NCBI RefSeq assembly: GCF_010748935.1
Contig: NZ_CP048796.1
Location: forward strand, 251,001-315,000
DNA from: Providencia vermicola
GTDB lineage: Bacteria; Pseudomonadota; Gammaproteobacteria; Enterobacterales; Enterobacteriaceae
Direction of reading: 5' to 3'
DNA: 64,000 nucleotides
Both the position numbers and the translations under genes were made by a program. Positions 19,776 to 28,647 of this stretch are shown here, one piece after another; within the stretch, counting starts at the first letter, position 1, and each line of letters begins with the position of its first letter. Under the pieces are notes generated by a model. The model did not search any database. It was not told the origin of the DNA and was given only the letters and a program-made list of their open reading frames with translations.

Positions 19776-20489
19776 ATGGATACGCTGAATCACAACAAAC
19801 ATATTTCTGGGCAGTTCAATGCTGAATTGGAACATATCCATACAGAATTGATGACAATGGGAGGGCTGGTTGAAGAACAGCTCACCAAAGCGATCACTGC
19901 CATGCATAATCAGGATGAGGCTCTTGCGCGCGAAGTTATCGAAAATGACCATAAAGTGAATATGATGGAAGTGGCTATTGACGAAGAGTGCGTGAAAATC
20001 ATTGCTAAGCGTCAGCCAACAGCCAGTGACTTACGCCTCATTATGGCTATTTCAAAAACCATCGCTGAACTCGAACGAATTGGGGATGTTGCCGATAAGA
20101 TCTGCCAAACAGCATTAGAAAAATTCTCTCATCAACATCAACCTTTGCTGGTTAGCCTTGAGTCATTAGGGCGTCATACGGTACAAATGTTGCATGATGT
20201 GCTTGATGCTTTTGCGCGAATGGATTTGGAAGAAGCGATTCGGATTTATCGAGAAGATGAAAAAGTTGACCAAGAATACGAAGGAATAGTACGTCAACTG
20301 ATGACGTACATGATGGAAGATCCAAGGACGATCCCAAGTGTATTAACGGCATTGTTCTGTGCCCGTTCGATTGAACGTATCGGAGATCGATGCCAAAACA
20401 TTTGCGAATTCATTTTTTACTATGTGAAAGGGCAAGATTTCCGTCATGTAGGTGGCGATCAATTGGAAAAAATGATCACCAAAAAATAA
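19776..20489 (+). CDS. phoU: phosphate signalling protein PhoU
   Basis: Negative regulator linking the Pst transporter to the PhoR kinase. It is all-helical with two PhoU repeats, each carrying acidic metal-binding clusters ([10 protein letters not shown] and [11 protein letters not shown]). The start [18 protein letters not shown] follows AGGGAGC and gives 237 residues; a longer in-frame start would overlap pstB. The phoBR genes are not in the window. Confidence 0.96.
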   Translation: MDTLNHNKHISGQFNAELEHIHTELMTMGGLVEEQLTKAITAMHNQDEALAREVIENDHKVNMMEVAIDEECVKIIAKRQPTASDLRLIMAISKTIAELERIGDVADKICQTALEKFSHQHQPLLVSLESLGRHTVQMLHDVLDAFARMDLEEAIRIYREDEKVDQEYEGIVRQLMTYMMEDPRTIPSVLTALFCARSIERIGDRCQNICEFIFYYVKGQDFRHVGGDQLEKMITKK

Positions 20490-20530
20490 CGGTCAAACTT
20501 TGCGTTGTCGCATTGTTGGTTGTCATTACC

Positions 20531-20576
20531 AACCCTAGTCACAGACTTATGTGTGTGACTGGGGTTTTGTTTTTTA
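20531..20576 (+). terminator. Rho-independent terminator of pst-phoU
   Basis: AACCCTAGTCACA pairs with TGTGTGACTGGGGTT, closely followed by TTTGTTTTTT. This is a typical terminator shortly after phoU. Confidence 0.88.
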
Positions 20577-20978
20577 TCGCCAGCGTCAACACGTGTGAGT
20601 GAGGTTATTGAGCGTTGTTTTCGTTCATTTCGATATGCTTAGAGTGTTTTTATTTGATGCAGATTTTAGGTTTTTGGTGATCTTTTAAAAGACTCCCGTT
20701 ATCACGCTATTTTCATATGATATTAAACACGGACGAGTTAGTTAGAAAAAACCGTTTATTCATCCTCATTAAAGGTCCTCATAACGATTGTACGCATCAA
20801 ACAACCCTTAAAGGTAACGTGAATCATTTTACAGACTCTCTTCATTGCTTGGTGACCTATTTTTCCTCGTATATTCTTTTTTGATATAAATATATCATTT
20901 AATAGTATTTCAAGAGATAAGCCTTCCTTGATAATTTGTGGTAGTCGATTTACATAAATTTACCGTCAGAGGTGTTCA
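20577..20978. other. gene-free stretch upstream of the ABC binding-protein gene
   Basis: No convincing gene is seen here. A possible sigma70 promoter is TTGATA (20881-20886), 16 nt, TAGTAT (20903-20908), about 70 nt before the next gene. I see no clear operator. Confidence 0.4.
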
Positions 20979-21809
20979 ATGAAAGCTCGCGTTTTAACTA
21001 CCGCACTACTTGCAGGCCTTGCGCTGGTGGCCAATGTCGCCAATGCAGATAAATTGGATGATATTAAGCAAGCTGGTGTTATTCGTATCTCTGTGTTTGA
21101 CAGTAATCCACCATTTGGCTTTATTGACCCACAAACAAAAAAACTCGCGGGCTATGATGTTGATATCGCGCAAGCGATAGCCGATGACCTCGGCGTGAAA
21201 TTGGAATTGCGTCCAACTAACCCAGCTAACCGTATTCCTCTACTGACATCAGGTAAGGTTGATCTCATTGGGGCAAATTTCACAATTACCGACGAACGCG
21301 CTAAGCAGGTTGATTTCTCGATTCCGGATTTTGCGACAGGGCAGAAGTTTATTGCTCGCAAAGGGGTCTTGAAAACGCCTGACGATATTGCCCCATTACG
21401 TATTGGTGCGGATAAAGGCACGGTACAGGAAGTGACCTTACGTGAGCGTTATCCAAATACGAAAGTGATCTCTTATGATGACACGCCACAAGCATTTGCT
21501 GCTTTGCGCAATGGTAATGTCCAAGCGATAACGCAAGATGACGCGAAGTTAGTCGGTCTGCTGGGTAACTTGCCAGAAAAAGTGAAGGCTGATTTTGAAA
21601 TATCTCCGTTTAGTATCACTCGTGAATATCAAGCGGTTGCAGCAGTAAAAGGTGAAACGCGTTTAATCGAAAATGTGAATAACACCTTGTTGAAATTAGA
21701 AAAAGAAGGCAAAGCAGAACAGATTTATAACCGTTGGTTTGGCCCTGATACTAAGGCAGCGCAACCTCGCGGTGAATTCAAATTCGCTCCTCTTGAACAA
21801 CAAAAATAA
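20979..21809 (+). CDS. amino-acid ABC transporter substrate-binding protein
   Basis: Periplasmic binding protein of the polar amino-acid family (SBP_bac_3). A Sec signal peptide ends near NVANA/DK. The mature part has ISVFDSNPPFGF, GYDVDIAQAIADDLG and TNPANRIPLLTSGKVDLIGANFT. NRIPLL followed by G-x-x-D, with a later DDAKL, resembles aspartate/glutamate binders such as GltI, so acidic amino acids are a plausible but unproved substrate. The start follows AGAGGTG. It is followed by a stem-loop and two permease genes; no ATPase gene is adjacent. Confidence 0.88.
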   Translation: MKARVLTTALLAGLALVANVANADKLDDIKQAGVIRISVFDSNPPFGFIDPQTKKLAGYDVDIAQAIADDLGVKLELRPTNPANRIPLLTSGKVDLIGANFTITDERAKQVDFSIPDFATGQKFIARKGVLKTPDDIAPLRIGADKGTVQEVTLRERYPNTKVISYDDTPQAFAALRNGNVQAITQDDAKLVGLLGNLPEKVKADFEISPFSITREYQAVAAVKGETRLIENVNNTLLKLEKEGKAEQIYNRWFGPDTKAAQPRGEFKFAPLEQQK

Positions 21810-21864
21810 TGATAACCATCTGATATATCGATTCAATATATTGAATCAGCACTTCAGAATAAAT

Positions 21865-21888
21865 AACCCCGCTCATTATTGCGGGGTT
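21865..21888 (+). terminator. intercistronic stem-loop after the binding-protein gene
   Basis: AACCCCGC (21865-21872) pairs with GCGGGGTT (21881-21888). It lies between the binding-protein gene and the first permease gene, with no U-run. It probably stabilises the upstream mRNA or attenuates read-through. Confidence 0.65.
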
Positions 21889-21911
21889 CTTAGTTATACA
21901 AGGCAGCAGTT

Positions 21912-22664
21912 ATGTTTGAAAAATTTATTAGCGGTGAATTTTTTTCTCAGCATTTTTTGGCTCCTGAGTATTTGGAATGGTTTGGCTATGGCTTTTTGCT
22001 GACGATTTGGATCTCGGTTTGTACCATCATTGCTGCAACGCTATTAGGTTTTGTCGTTGCCGCGGCAAAGGATAGCCAAATTGCCCCGCTACGTTGGGGG
22101 GTCAGTGTGTATATTTCCATTTTCCGTAATACACCTTTACTGGTTCAACTGTTTTTTTGGTATTTTGCGTCAGGGGAGATTTTATCATCGGAGATGATGG
22201 CATGGCTCAATACACCGCATGAAATCCACGTGGTAGGTATCACGCTGAGTTGGCCTTCATTTGAATTCTTAGCGGGTTTTGTTGGGTTAACATTATATAC
22301 GGTACCATTTATTGCTGAAGAAATACGCTCAGGGATCCGTGGTGTACGCCAAGGCCAAAAATATGCAGCCTTTGCACTTGGTTTAACGGGATGGCAAGCC
22401 ATGAAACATGTTGTGTTGCCACAGGCGGTGAAAATCGCCATGCCTCCTTTACTGGGGCAATACATGAATGTTGTTAAGAACTCGTCGTTAACCATGGCAA
22501 TTGGTGTTGCTGAGCTCTCTTACGTCTCACGCCAAGTGGAAAGCCAAACATTACAAACATTCACTGCATTTGGCCTCGCAACAGTGCTGTATATCGCCAT
22601 TATTGCGGTTATGGAAGGCTGGGGACAATGGCGAGCGCAACGAAATTTAGTGGAAGGGGTATAA
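21912..22664 (+). CDS. amino-acid ABC transporter permease (first)
   Basis: HisM/GltJ-type membrane subunit with about five hydrophobic helices. The EAA loop is in GIRGVRQGQKYAAFALGLTGWQAMKHVVLPQA. The 250 residues are typical for the family. The conserved FFRNTPLLVQLFFWYFA-type motif appears as IFRNTPLLVQLFFWYF. It ends 1 nt before the next permease, so the two are coupled and likely form a heterodimer. Confidence 0.9.
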   Translation: MFEKFISGEFFSQHFLAPEYLEWFGYGFLLTIWISVCTIIAATLLGFVVAAAKDSQIAPLRWGVSVYISIFRNTPLLVQLFFWYFASGEILSSEMMAWLNTPHEIHVVGITLSWPSFEFLAGFVGLTLYTVPFIAEEIRSGIRGVRQGQKYAAFALGLTGWQAMKHVVLPQAVKIAMPPLLGQYMNVVKNSSLTMAIGVAELSYVSRQVESQTLQTFTAFGLATVLYIAIIAVMEGWGQWRAQRNLVEGV

Positions 22665-22665
22665 G

Positions 22666-23418
22666 ATGGATTTTTCAGTGATTGAACAAAATTGGCAATA
22701 TTTGTTATTTGGCGCTTTTCCTGATGGTCCTATAGAAGGTGCAGCCCTTACACTGATTATCAGCTTAATTGCGGGTGCCGCATCGATTGTGCTGGGAACA
22801 CTTAGCGGTGTTGCATTAGCCATGTTACGAGGGTTTTGGATGAACCTATTCGCGGCTATTTTAGGCTTTTTCCGTGCTATTCCAGTCATTATGCTAATTT
22901 TTTGGACCTATTTCTTCTTACCTGTGGTACTAGGAACAGAAATACCGGGCATCGCTTCGGTCGTTTGTGCGCTCGCATTAATCACCTCTGCCTATTTAGC
23001 TCATGCTGTAAAAGCAGGTATTCTTGCTATCGGGAAAGGGCAATGGCAGGCCGGATTATCATTAGGCTTTAGCCGTTGGCAAGTTTTATGGCAAATTGTC
23101 TTACCGCAAGCATTACGTATGATGGTTCCTTCATTTATTAATCAATGGGTGGCTTTGATTAAAGACACTTCCCTTGCTTACATTGTTGGTGTCGCGGAAT
23201 TGTCATTTTTGGCGACACAAGTGAATAACCGTGAAATGGTGTATCCACTCGAAATTTTCTTATTTGTTGCCTTTATTTATTTTGTTATGTGCTTAACGTT
23301 AGAGATGATCGCGAACTTCGTGGCAAAACGTTTAAATAGTCATCAAGGGGCTAAACCATTTGCGCCAAAGCGTGCCTTGCTATTTTGGCGTAGACAAAAA
23401 CTACTCGCGTTATCTTAA
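22666..23418 (+). CDS. amino-acid ABC transporter permease (second)
   Basis: Second HisM/GltK-type membrane subunit. It has the FRAIPVIMLIFWTYFFLP motif and the EAA loop AGLSLGFSRWQVLWQIVLPQALR. At 250 residues it equals its partner in length. It ends the local operon. The expected ATP-binding subunit is not encoded on either side, where phoU and adeP lie, so an ATPase must come from elsewhere. Confidence 0.9.
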   Translation: MDFSVIEQNWQYLLFGAFPDGPIEGAALTLIISLIAGAASIVLGTLSGVALAMLRGFWMNLFAAILGFFRAIPVIMLIFWTYFFLPVVLGTEIPGIASVVCALALITSAYLAHAVKAGILAIGKGQWQAGLSLGFSRWQVLWQIVLPQALRMMVPSFINQWVALIKDTSLAYIVGVAELSFLATQVNNREMVYPLEIFLFVAFIYFVMCLTLEMIANFVAKRLNSHQGAKPFAPKRALLFWRRQKLLALS

Positions 23419-23428
23419 TCAATTCAAG

Positions 23429-23454
23429 GTGGCGATTGCTGATGGGGTCGCCAC
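23429..23454 (+). terminator. hairpin after the second permease gene
   Basis: GTGGCGA (23429-23435) pairs with TCGCCAC (23448-23454) 11 bp past the stop. No immediate U-run follows. Confidence 0.5.
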
Positions 23455-23636
23455 TGCTTATGCAAATTTTATTTTTCTACTGTCTATTTCAATTCATCTT
23501 GTTGTATCAGTAAGTTAACTCATTTATGGATCTTTGATTTACGCAAACGTTTTCTTTTTTTCATTTTAACGGTAACACTCTCGATTTGTTTGTTGTAGGA
23601 TAGGGCGAAAAAAACTTTTTTTGGGCGCTATATCTA

Positions 23637-24971
23637 ATGAGTAATCAATCTTCTAGCTCTGGACAACAACAGGGTCTGTTTCAACGCGTGTTTAAATTAC
23701 AAGAACACGGGACAACGGCGAAAACAGAAGTCGTTGCGGGCTTCACCACCTTTCTCACAATGGTCTACATTGTCTTTGTTAACCCTCAAATCTTATCTGT
23801 CGCTGGGATGGATATTAAAGCTGTTTTCGTCACCACCTGCTTAATCGCGGCGATAGGCAGTATTCTTATGGGTCTGTTGGCAAATCTGCCAATCGCAGTA
23901 GCTCCAGCGATGGGGCTAAATGCTTTTTTTGCGTTTGTCGTCGTCAGTGCGATGGGATATTCATGGCAAGTGGCGATGGGGGCTGTATTTTGGGGAGCCG
24001 TTGGCTTATTCATTTTGACCCTATTCCGTATTCGTTATTGGATCATCGCGAATATTCCATTAAGTTTACGCGTTGGTATTACCAGTGGTATCGGACTGTT
24101 CATTGCGATGATGGGGCTGAAGAACTCGGGTATTATTGTGGCGAACCCAGATACACTCGTCTCTATCGGTAATTTCACCCAACATAACGTGTGGTTAGGG
24201 GCTTTGGGCTTTTTCATTATTGCGATCCTAGCGGCACGTAATATCCATGCGGCAGTGCTGGTCTCCATTGTGATCACAACCTTAATTGGCCTTGCATTAG
24301 GGGATGTGCAGTTCAATGGTATCTTCTCTATGCCGCCGAGCGTGATGACCGTTGTTGGCCAAGTTGATATTATGGGATCCTTGGATTTAGCGCTATCAGG
24401 CGTTATTTTTGCTTTTATGTTAGTTAACTTATTTGACTCTTCGGGCACCATGATTGGTGTGACAGATAAAGCTGGGATCACGGATGCGCGTGGAACTTTC
24501 CCTCGCATGAAGCAGGCGCTCTATGTCGACAGCCTCAGTTCTGTCGCGGGTTCGGCGATGGGAACCTCCTCCGTTACTGCTTATATTGAAAGCTCTTCTG
24601 GCGTGTCGGTTGGCGGACGTACAGGGTTAACTGCCATTGTGGTTGGTGTGTTATTCCTATTGACCATGTTTATCTCACCACTAGCGGGTATGGTTCCTGC
24701 TTATGCGACAGCTGGCGCGCTGATCTACGTTGGGGTGTTGATGACATCAAGTTTAACGCGTGTGAAATGGGATGACTTAACGGAATCAGTTCCTGCATTT
24801 ATTACTGCGGTGATGATGCCCTTTAGTTTTTCGATCACGGAAGGGATCGCGTTAGGCTTTATCGCTTATTGCGCAATGAAAGTGGGTACCGGCCGCTGGC
24901 GCGAGTTGGGGCCATGCGTCATTTTAGTTTCCGTTTTATTTATTTTAAAAATGGTTTTAGTTGACGCTTAA
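23637..24971 (+). CDS. adeP: adenine permease AdeP
   Basis: AzgA-type nucleobase permease that imports adenine by proton symport (PurP/YieG in E. coli). It aligns with E. coli AdeP along its whole length, including LREHGTT-like LQEHGTTAKTEVVAGFT, APAMGLNAFFAFVVV, VNLFDSSGTMIGVTDKAG and GTSSVTAYIESSSGVSVGGR. The 444 residues match the family and contain many membrane helices. In E. coli it also lies close to the pst-phoU operon. Confidence 0.95.
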   Translation: MSNQSSSSGQQQGLFQRVFKLQEHGTTAKTEVVAGFTTFLTMVYIVFVNPQILSVAGMDIKAVFVTTCLIAAIGSILMGLLANLPIAVAPAMGLNAFFAFVVVSAMGYSWQVAMGAVFWGAVGLFILTLFRIRYWIIANIPLSLRVGITSGIGLFIAMMGLKNSGIIVANPDTLVSIGNFTQHNVWLGALGFFIIAILAARNIHAAVLVSIVITTLIGLALGDVQFNGIFSMPPSVMTVVGQVDIMGSLDLALSGVIFAFMLVNLFDSSGTMIGVTDKAGITDARGTFPRMKQALYVDSLSSVAGSAMGTSSVTAYIESSSGVSVGGRTGLTAIVVGVLFLLTMFISPLAGMVPAYATAGALIYVGVLMTSSLTRVKWDDLTESVPAFITAVMMPFSFSITEGIALGFIAYCAMKVGTGRWRELGPCVILVSVLFILKMVLVDA

Positions 24972-24985
24972 TCTTCTTTCCTATC

Positions 24986-25017
24986 AAACGGCTCCAATCG
25001 TCGGAGCCGTTTTGTTT
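24986..25017 (+). terminator. Rho-independent terminator of adeP
   Basis: AAACGGCTCC pairs with GGAGCCGTTTT across a 7-nt loop, followed by TTTTGTTT. It lies 15 bp past the adeP stop. Confidence 0.88.
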
Positions 25018-25174
25018 ATCAACTCCTCTCTATGACAGCCAATTCGAGCTATAATCAACAAAGCTGCCATGCAAAATACAAAAAAACCGTTTTAATTGCT
25101 GCGCAAATGCTTTCACAGCTTGAGGGATTCTGCTAGATTCCGCAGCAGAAACTGACTTATCAAGGTATCAGACC

Positions 25175-25702
25175 ATGAATTCACCAAAAAAACTGGCAAG
25201 TAAAACTGCTAGCAAAACGAAGAAAAAGTATCGCAAAACAAAAGAAGAGCTCAATGCAGAAGGGCGTGAGCGTAAGCGCCAGAAAAAGCATCGTGGCAAT
25301 AAATCGGGGGCTCGCTATCAAGAAAAATCGTCTAATAGTCAGTCTGGCAAGCAAAACGACAGCCTTGACCCACGCCTTGGTAGCAAAAAACCAGTCCCAT
25401 TGGTGGTTGATGCAAATGCCGTTTCCACACGTACGACGCCAGTAAAAGAGCCTGTCGCAAAAGTGAAATTATCACCCGAGCAAGAGCTAGAAATGCTGGA
25501 GCAGGACGATCGTTTAGATAGCTTATTAGCGCGTTTAGAAGAGGGTGAAACGGTCACCACGGAAGAGCAAAAATACATTGATACTTGTTTAGACCGTATT
25601 GATGAGTTGATGTCTATTCTGGGTATCGAACTCACTGATGAAGAAGAAGAGGAAGATGAAGAAAAACTGGATGACATTATGCGCATCTTGAAAAGTAAAT
25701 AA
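25175..25702 (+). CDS. yihI: Der GTPase-activating protein YihI
   Basis: Activates the Der (EngA) GTPase and so modulates 50S ribosome assembly. The layout is typical: a very basic, disordered N-terminal half rich in Lys and Arg, followed by an acidic helical C-terminal half (LDSLLARLEEGETVTTEEQKYIDTCLDRIDELM...) ending in an EEEEEDEEKLDDIMRILKSK-like tail. The 175 residues fit the family (169 in E. coli). It precedes hemN, as in E. coli. Confidence 0.93.
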   Translation: MNSPKKLASKTASKTKKKYRKTKEELNAEGRERKRQKKHRGNKSGARYQEKSSNSQSGKQNDSLDPRLGSKKPVPLVVDANAVSTRTTPVKEPVAKVKLSPEQELEMLEQDDRLDSLLARLEEGETVTTEEQKYIDTCLDRIDELMSILGIELTDEEEEEDEEKLDDIMRILKSK

Positions 25703-25713
25703 GCGTCTTTTTC

Positions 25714-25738
25714 ACTCCCCCTGCTTGCTGGGGGGAGT
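25714..25738 (+). terminator. hairpin after yihI
   Basis: ACTCCCCC (25714-25721) pairs with GGGGGAGT (25731-25738) just past the yihI stop. The downstream run is only weakly T-rich (ATTGAAC). Confidence 0.6.
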
Positions 25739-25908
25739 ATTGAACAAATTTCATTCAAACTGTATCACTTTTGGTGTTGCATCAACTCTCACCGCCCAAT
25801 CACAAGTTATAATTTCTTTTATGTTATTATGTCGTGTATATAAGTTAGCCAATAAAAAAACATAAGATGTGGCCTGTAAACCGGCATTCGGCCAATTAAG
25901 GAATGTTA

Positions 25909-27282
25909 ATGTCAGAGCAAAATATCGTTTGGGATCTTTCTCTTATCCAAAAATATAATTATTCAGGACCCCGCTATACGTCATACCCGACGGCCTTAGA
26001 GTTTAATCAGTCGTATGATGAACGTGCATTCGTGGCGGCAACGCAACGCTATCCTGAAAATCCATTATCGCTCTATGTTCACATCCCATTCTGCCATAAG
26101 CTCTGTTATTTTTGTGGCTGTAATAAGCTAGTGACACGGCAAAAGCATAAAGCAGATGAATATTTACAAGTTATTGAAAAAGAAATTATTCAGCGTGCCG
26201 CACTATTAAAAAATCGCACTGTGACGCAAATGCATTGGGGGGGAGGAACTCCAACTTATCTCGATAAAGCTCAAGTGAGCCATCTTGTCGCACTATTAAA
26301 AAAACATTTTCATTTCTCAAACGATGTTGAAATGTCGATTGAAGTTGATCCGCGTGAAATTGAACTCGACATGATCGATCACTTGCGGAGTGAAGGATTT
26401 AATCGCCTAAGTATGGGCGTGCAAGATTTTAATAAAGAAGTTCAGGTCTTGGTGAACCGCGAGCAGGATGAGGATTTCATTTTTGCGTTGATTAATCGAG
26501 CAAAAGAAACGGGGTTTACATCAACGAGTATTGACCTTATTTATGGGTTACCCAAACAGACACCAGAAAGCTTTGCTTTCACTCTGCAAAAAGTGATTGA
26601 GTTGTCGCCTGACCGCCTGAGCGTATTCAATTATGCGCATCTACCAAACCTCTTTGCTGCACAGCGTAAAATTAAAGATGACGATTTACCGAGCGCAGAG
26701 CAAAAACTCGATATCTTGCAAGAAACGATCGCGACATTAACGTCACAAGGCTATCAGTTTATTGGTATGGACCACTTTGCGAAACCACAAGATGAGTTAG
26801 CGATAGCACAGCGCGAAGGCGTTTTACACCGTAATTTCCAAGGTTACACCACGCAAGGGGACTGTGATTTATTAGGTTTAGGCGTGTCTGCTATCAGCAT
26901 GCTTGGGGATAGCTACGCTCAGAACCAAAAAGATTTAAAAACTTATTATGCGCAGGTTGAAGAGCAAGGTCATGCGTTGTGGCGTGGTTTAGTATTAACC
27001 GATGACGATTGTTTGCGTCGAGATGTGATTAAGACGCTAATTTGTAATTTTCAGCTTCAATATGCACAAATTGAATCTCTTTATCCCATTAACTTTAAAG
27101 AATATTTCTCGGAAGACTTAGCCTTGTTAAAACCGATGGCGGAAGATGGGTTAGTTGAAATAACAAATACAGCAATTAAGGTATCCCCTCAAGGCCGTTT
27201 GTTGATTCGAAATATTTGTATGTGTTTCGATGTTTATTTACGCAATCAAATGCGTCAACGTCAATTTTCTCGAGTGATATAA
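25909..27282 (+). CDS. hemN: oxygen-independent coproporphyrinogen III oxidase HemN
   Basis: Radical-SAM enzyme that converts coproporphyrinogen III to protoporphyrinogen IX without oxygen. The cluster motif is CHKLCYFCGC (Cys-x3-Cys-x2-Cys), followed by MHWGGGTPTYL and EVDPREIE for SAM binding. The start MSEQNIVWDL was chosen because AAGGA sits 6 nt upstream; an ATG two codons earlier touches that site. This gives 457 residues, as in E. coli. Confidence 0.97.
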   Translation: MSEQNIVWDLSLIQKYNYSGPRYTSYPTALEFNQSYDERAFVAATQRYPENPLSLYVHIPFCHKLCYFCGCNKLVTRQKHKADEYLQVIEKEIIQRAALLKNRTVTQMHWGGGTPTYLDKAQVSHLVALLKKHFHFSNDVEMSIEVDPREIELDMIDHLRSEGFNRLSMGVQDFNKEVQVLVNREQDEDFIFALINRAKETGFTSTSIDLIYGLPKQTPESFAFTLQKVIELSPDRLSVFNYAHLPNLFAAQRKIKDDDLPSAEQKLDILQETIATLTSQGYQFIGMDHFAKPQDELAIAQREGVLHRNFQGYTTQGDCDLLGLGVSAISMLGDSYAQNQKDLKTYYAQVEEQGHALWRGLVLTDDDCLRRDVIKTLICNFQLQYAQIESLYPINFKEYFSEDLALLKPMAEDGLVEITNTAIKVSPQGRLLIRNICMCFDVYLRNQMRQRQFSRVI

Positions 27283-27289
27283 CCGATTG

Positions 27290-27313
27290 TGGCTCCGTGT
27301 TATGACGGAGCCA
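27290..27313. terminator. hairpin between hemN and ampC
   Basis: TGGCTCCG pairs with CGGAGCCA between convergent genes, followed on the plus strand by TTGTCTTTT. It is probably a terminator for hemN and perhaps for both genes. Confidence 0.75.
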
Positions 27314-27320
27314 TTGTCTT

Positions 27321-28463
27321 TTAACGAGCGATCTTTTCTAATAGTTGATAAGTCGCTGTAATGCGCTGAGGGATAGGTATCCATTTATTGGATAACATCA
27401 CAATGGCAATTTTTTCTTCTGGAATAAATACAGCGTATGTGGCGAAGCCATTCGTTGAACCCGTTTTGTTATAATAAGCACGTATTTCTGGCGCCATAGC
27501 GGGTTTGATCAACTCAACTTTTTGCGGCTTTAGTGCCATATCATCACGATTACCCTGAAGCAATTGCGCCAAAGAAACTGGCCATGGATAGCTTTCCCAC
27601 ATCATATCTTGTACAAAAGAATCTGTGAGATAAACGCCTGTATGCGTATTTTCAACCGCCTCTTGCCAAGGTTTAGCCACTTTAATGGTCTGCATATTGA
27701 TCTCTAAATAACGGATCAAATCTTTAGCATTTGATTTTAAGCCATAGGCTTCAGCATCAAGGATTTCAGGGGTAACTCGAACGGGTTGATCTTGCTTGTT
27801 ATACCCTTGTGCATAATATTTTTCTTGGTTTTTAGGAACATGAATATAAGTATGTTTTAATCCAAGTGAAGGAAGCATCAATTTTTCCATCGCTTGAGAA
27901 AATGGCATATCAAGTTGTTTGGCTGTTACGATGCCGAGCAACCCAACGCCAAGGTTTGAATAAGCACGATATTGCCCAACGTTGTGCTCAGGAAGCCACT
28001 TTTGATAGTACTCGATCAGTTGCTTGTCAGTAGTGACACCATTTGGCACAAATAACGATAGACCTGACGTATGGGTCGCTAAATTCATCACGCTAACATT
28101 ATCAAAAGCACTGCCTGTTAGCTCAGGTAAGTAATGGCTGACAGGTTGGCTGAAATCTAACTTACCTTGTGTTTGCGCATAAGCGGCAAGCGTTGCTGTG
28201 AAAGTTTTTGATAATGACCCGATTTCATACAATGTTCTATCCGAAACAGGTCGTTGGGTCTGCTTTGACTGTACACCATAGTGGTAAATTCTTTGCTGTC
28301 CATCCACAGAAATAGCAATAGACATCCCCGGAATATTTTCTTGCTTCATCAGCGGTTTGATAATGTCATCAACCGCTTGTTGTGTCATCGCTGACGCTGA
28401 AAGTGAAGTAAAGGCTAAACTCAAAGCGACAAAAAGCCGTCCCTGACGAAAAATATTTTTCAT
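27321..28463 (-). CDS. ampC: class C beta-lactamase AmpC
   Basis: Periplasmic serine cephalosporinase that hydrolyses penicillins and cephalosporins. A Sec signal peptide ends near SASA. The catalytic motifs are complete: Ser83-x-x-Lys86 (GSLSK), Tyr168-Ser-Asn170 (AYSN) and Lys333-Thr-Gly335 (NKTGSTNGF). The start MKNIFRQGRLF gives the usual 380 residues; an in-frame start 14 codons earlier would spoil the signal peptide. It is divergent from ampR, the arrangement of inducible AmpC systems. Confidence 0.95.
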   Translation of the reverse strand: MKNIFRQGRLFVALSLAFTSLSASAMTQQAVDDIIKPLMKQENIPGMSIAISVDGQQRIYHYGVQSKQTQRPVSDRTLYEIGSLSKTFTATLAAYAQTQGKLDFSQPVSHYLPELTGSAFDNVSVMNLATHTSGLSLFVPNGVTTDKQLIEYYQKWLPEHNVGQYRAYSNLGVGLLGIVTAKQLDMPFSQAMEKLMLPSLGLKHTYIHVPKNQEKYYAQGYNKQDQPVRVTPEILDAEAYGLKSNAKDLIRYLEINMQTIKVAKPWQEAVENTHTGVYLTDSFVQDMMWESYPWPVSLAQLLQGNRDDMALKPQKVELIKPAMAPEIRAYYNKTGSTNGFATYAVFIPEEKIAIVMLSNKWIPIPQRITATYQLLEKIAR

Positions 28464-28523
28464 AGAGTTATCCGTTAAAGTAAAAGTTTTCGTTGTTACT
28501 GACAAAATTCAGGTATGCTAATC

Positions 28524-28546
28524 CTTCAACATCAAATTTGTTGTAG
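28524..28546. promoter_or_regulatory. candidate AmpR operator
   Basis: An imperfect dyad, CTTCAAC-(9 nt)-GTTGTAG, lies in the ampC-ampR intergenic region, where LysR-type AmpR binds in other Enterobacterales. It is the best symmetric element there; the assignment is by position. Confidence 0.45.
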
Positions 28547-28647
28547 AGTCGATGAATTCTGCATGTACTGGTGATTGGTAGAAAGTATGCCTATTTCCAA
28601 CTCTGATTTAAAACGATATAAAATTCGATGAGGCAAAAGAAAAACTT

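Noticed and set aside
24035-24508. 157-residue antisense frame within adeP
   Set aside because: A shadow of a hydrophobic membrane-protein gene; the plus-strand adeP explains the sequence fully.
24972-25174. CsrC-like sRNA upstream of yihI, as in E. coli
   Set aside because: Apart from the adeP terminator, I saw no run of GGA-bearing hairpins in the gap, and the upstream neighbour differs.
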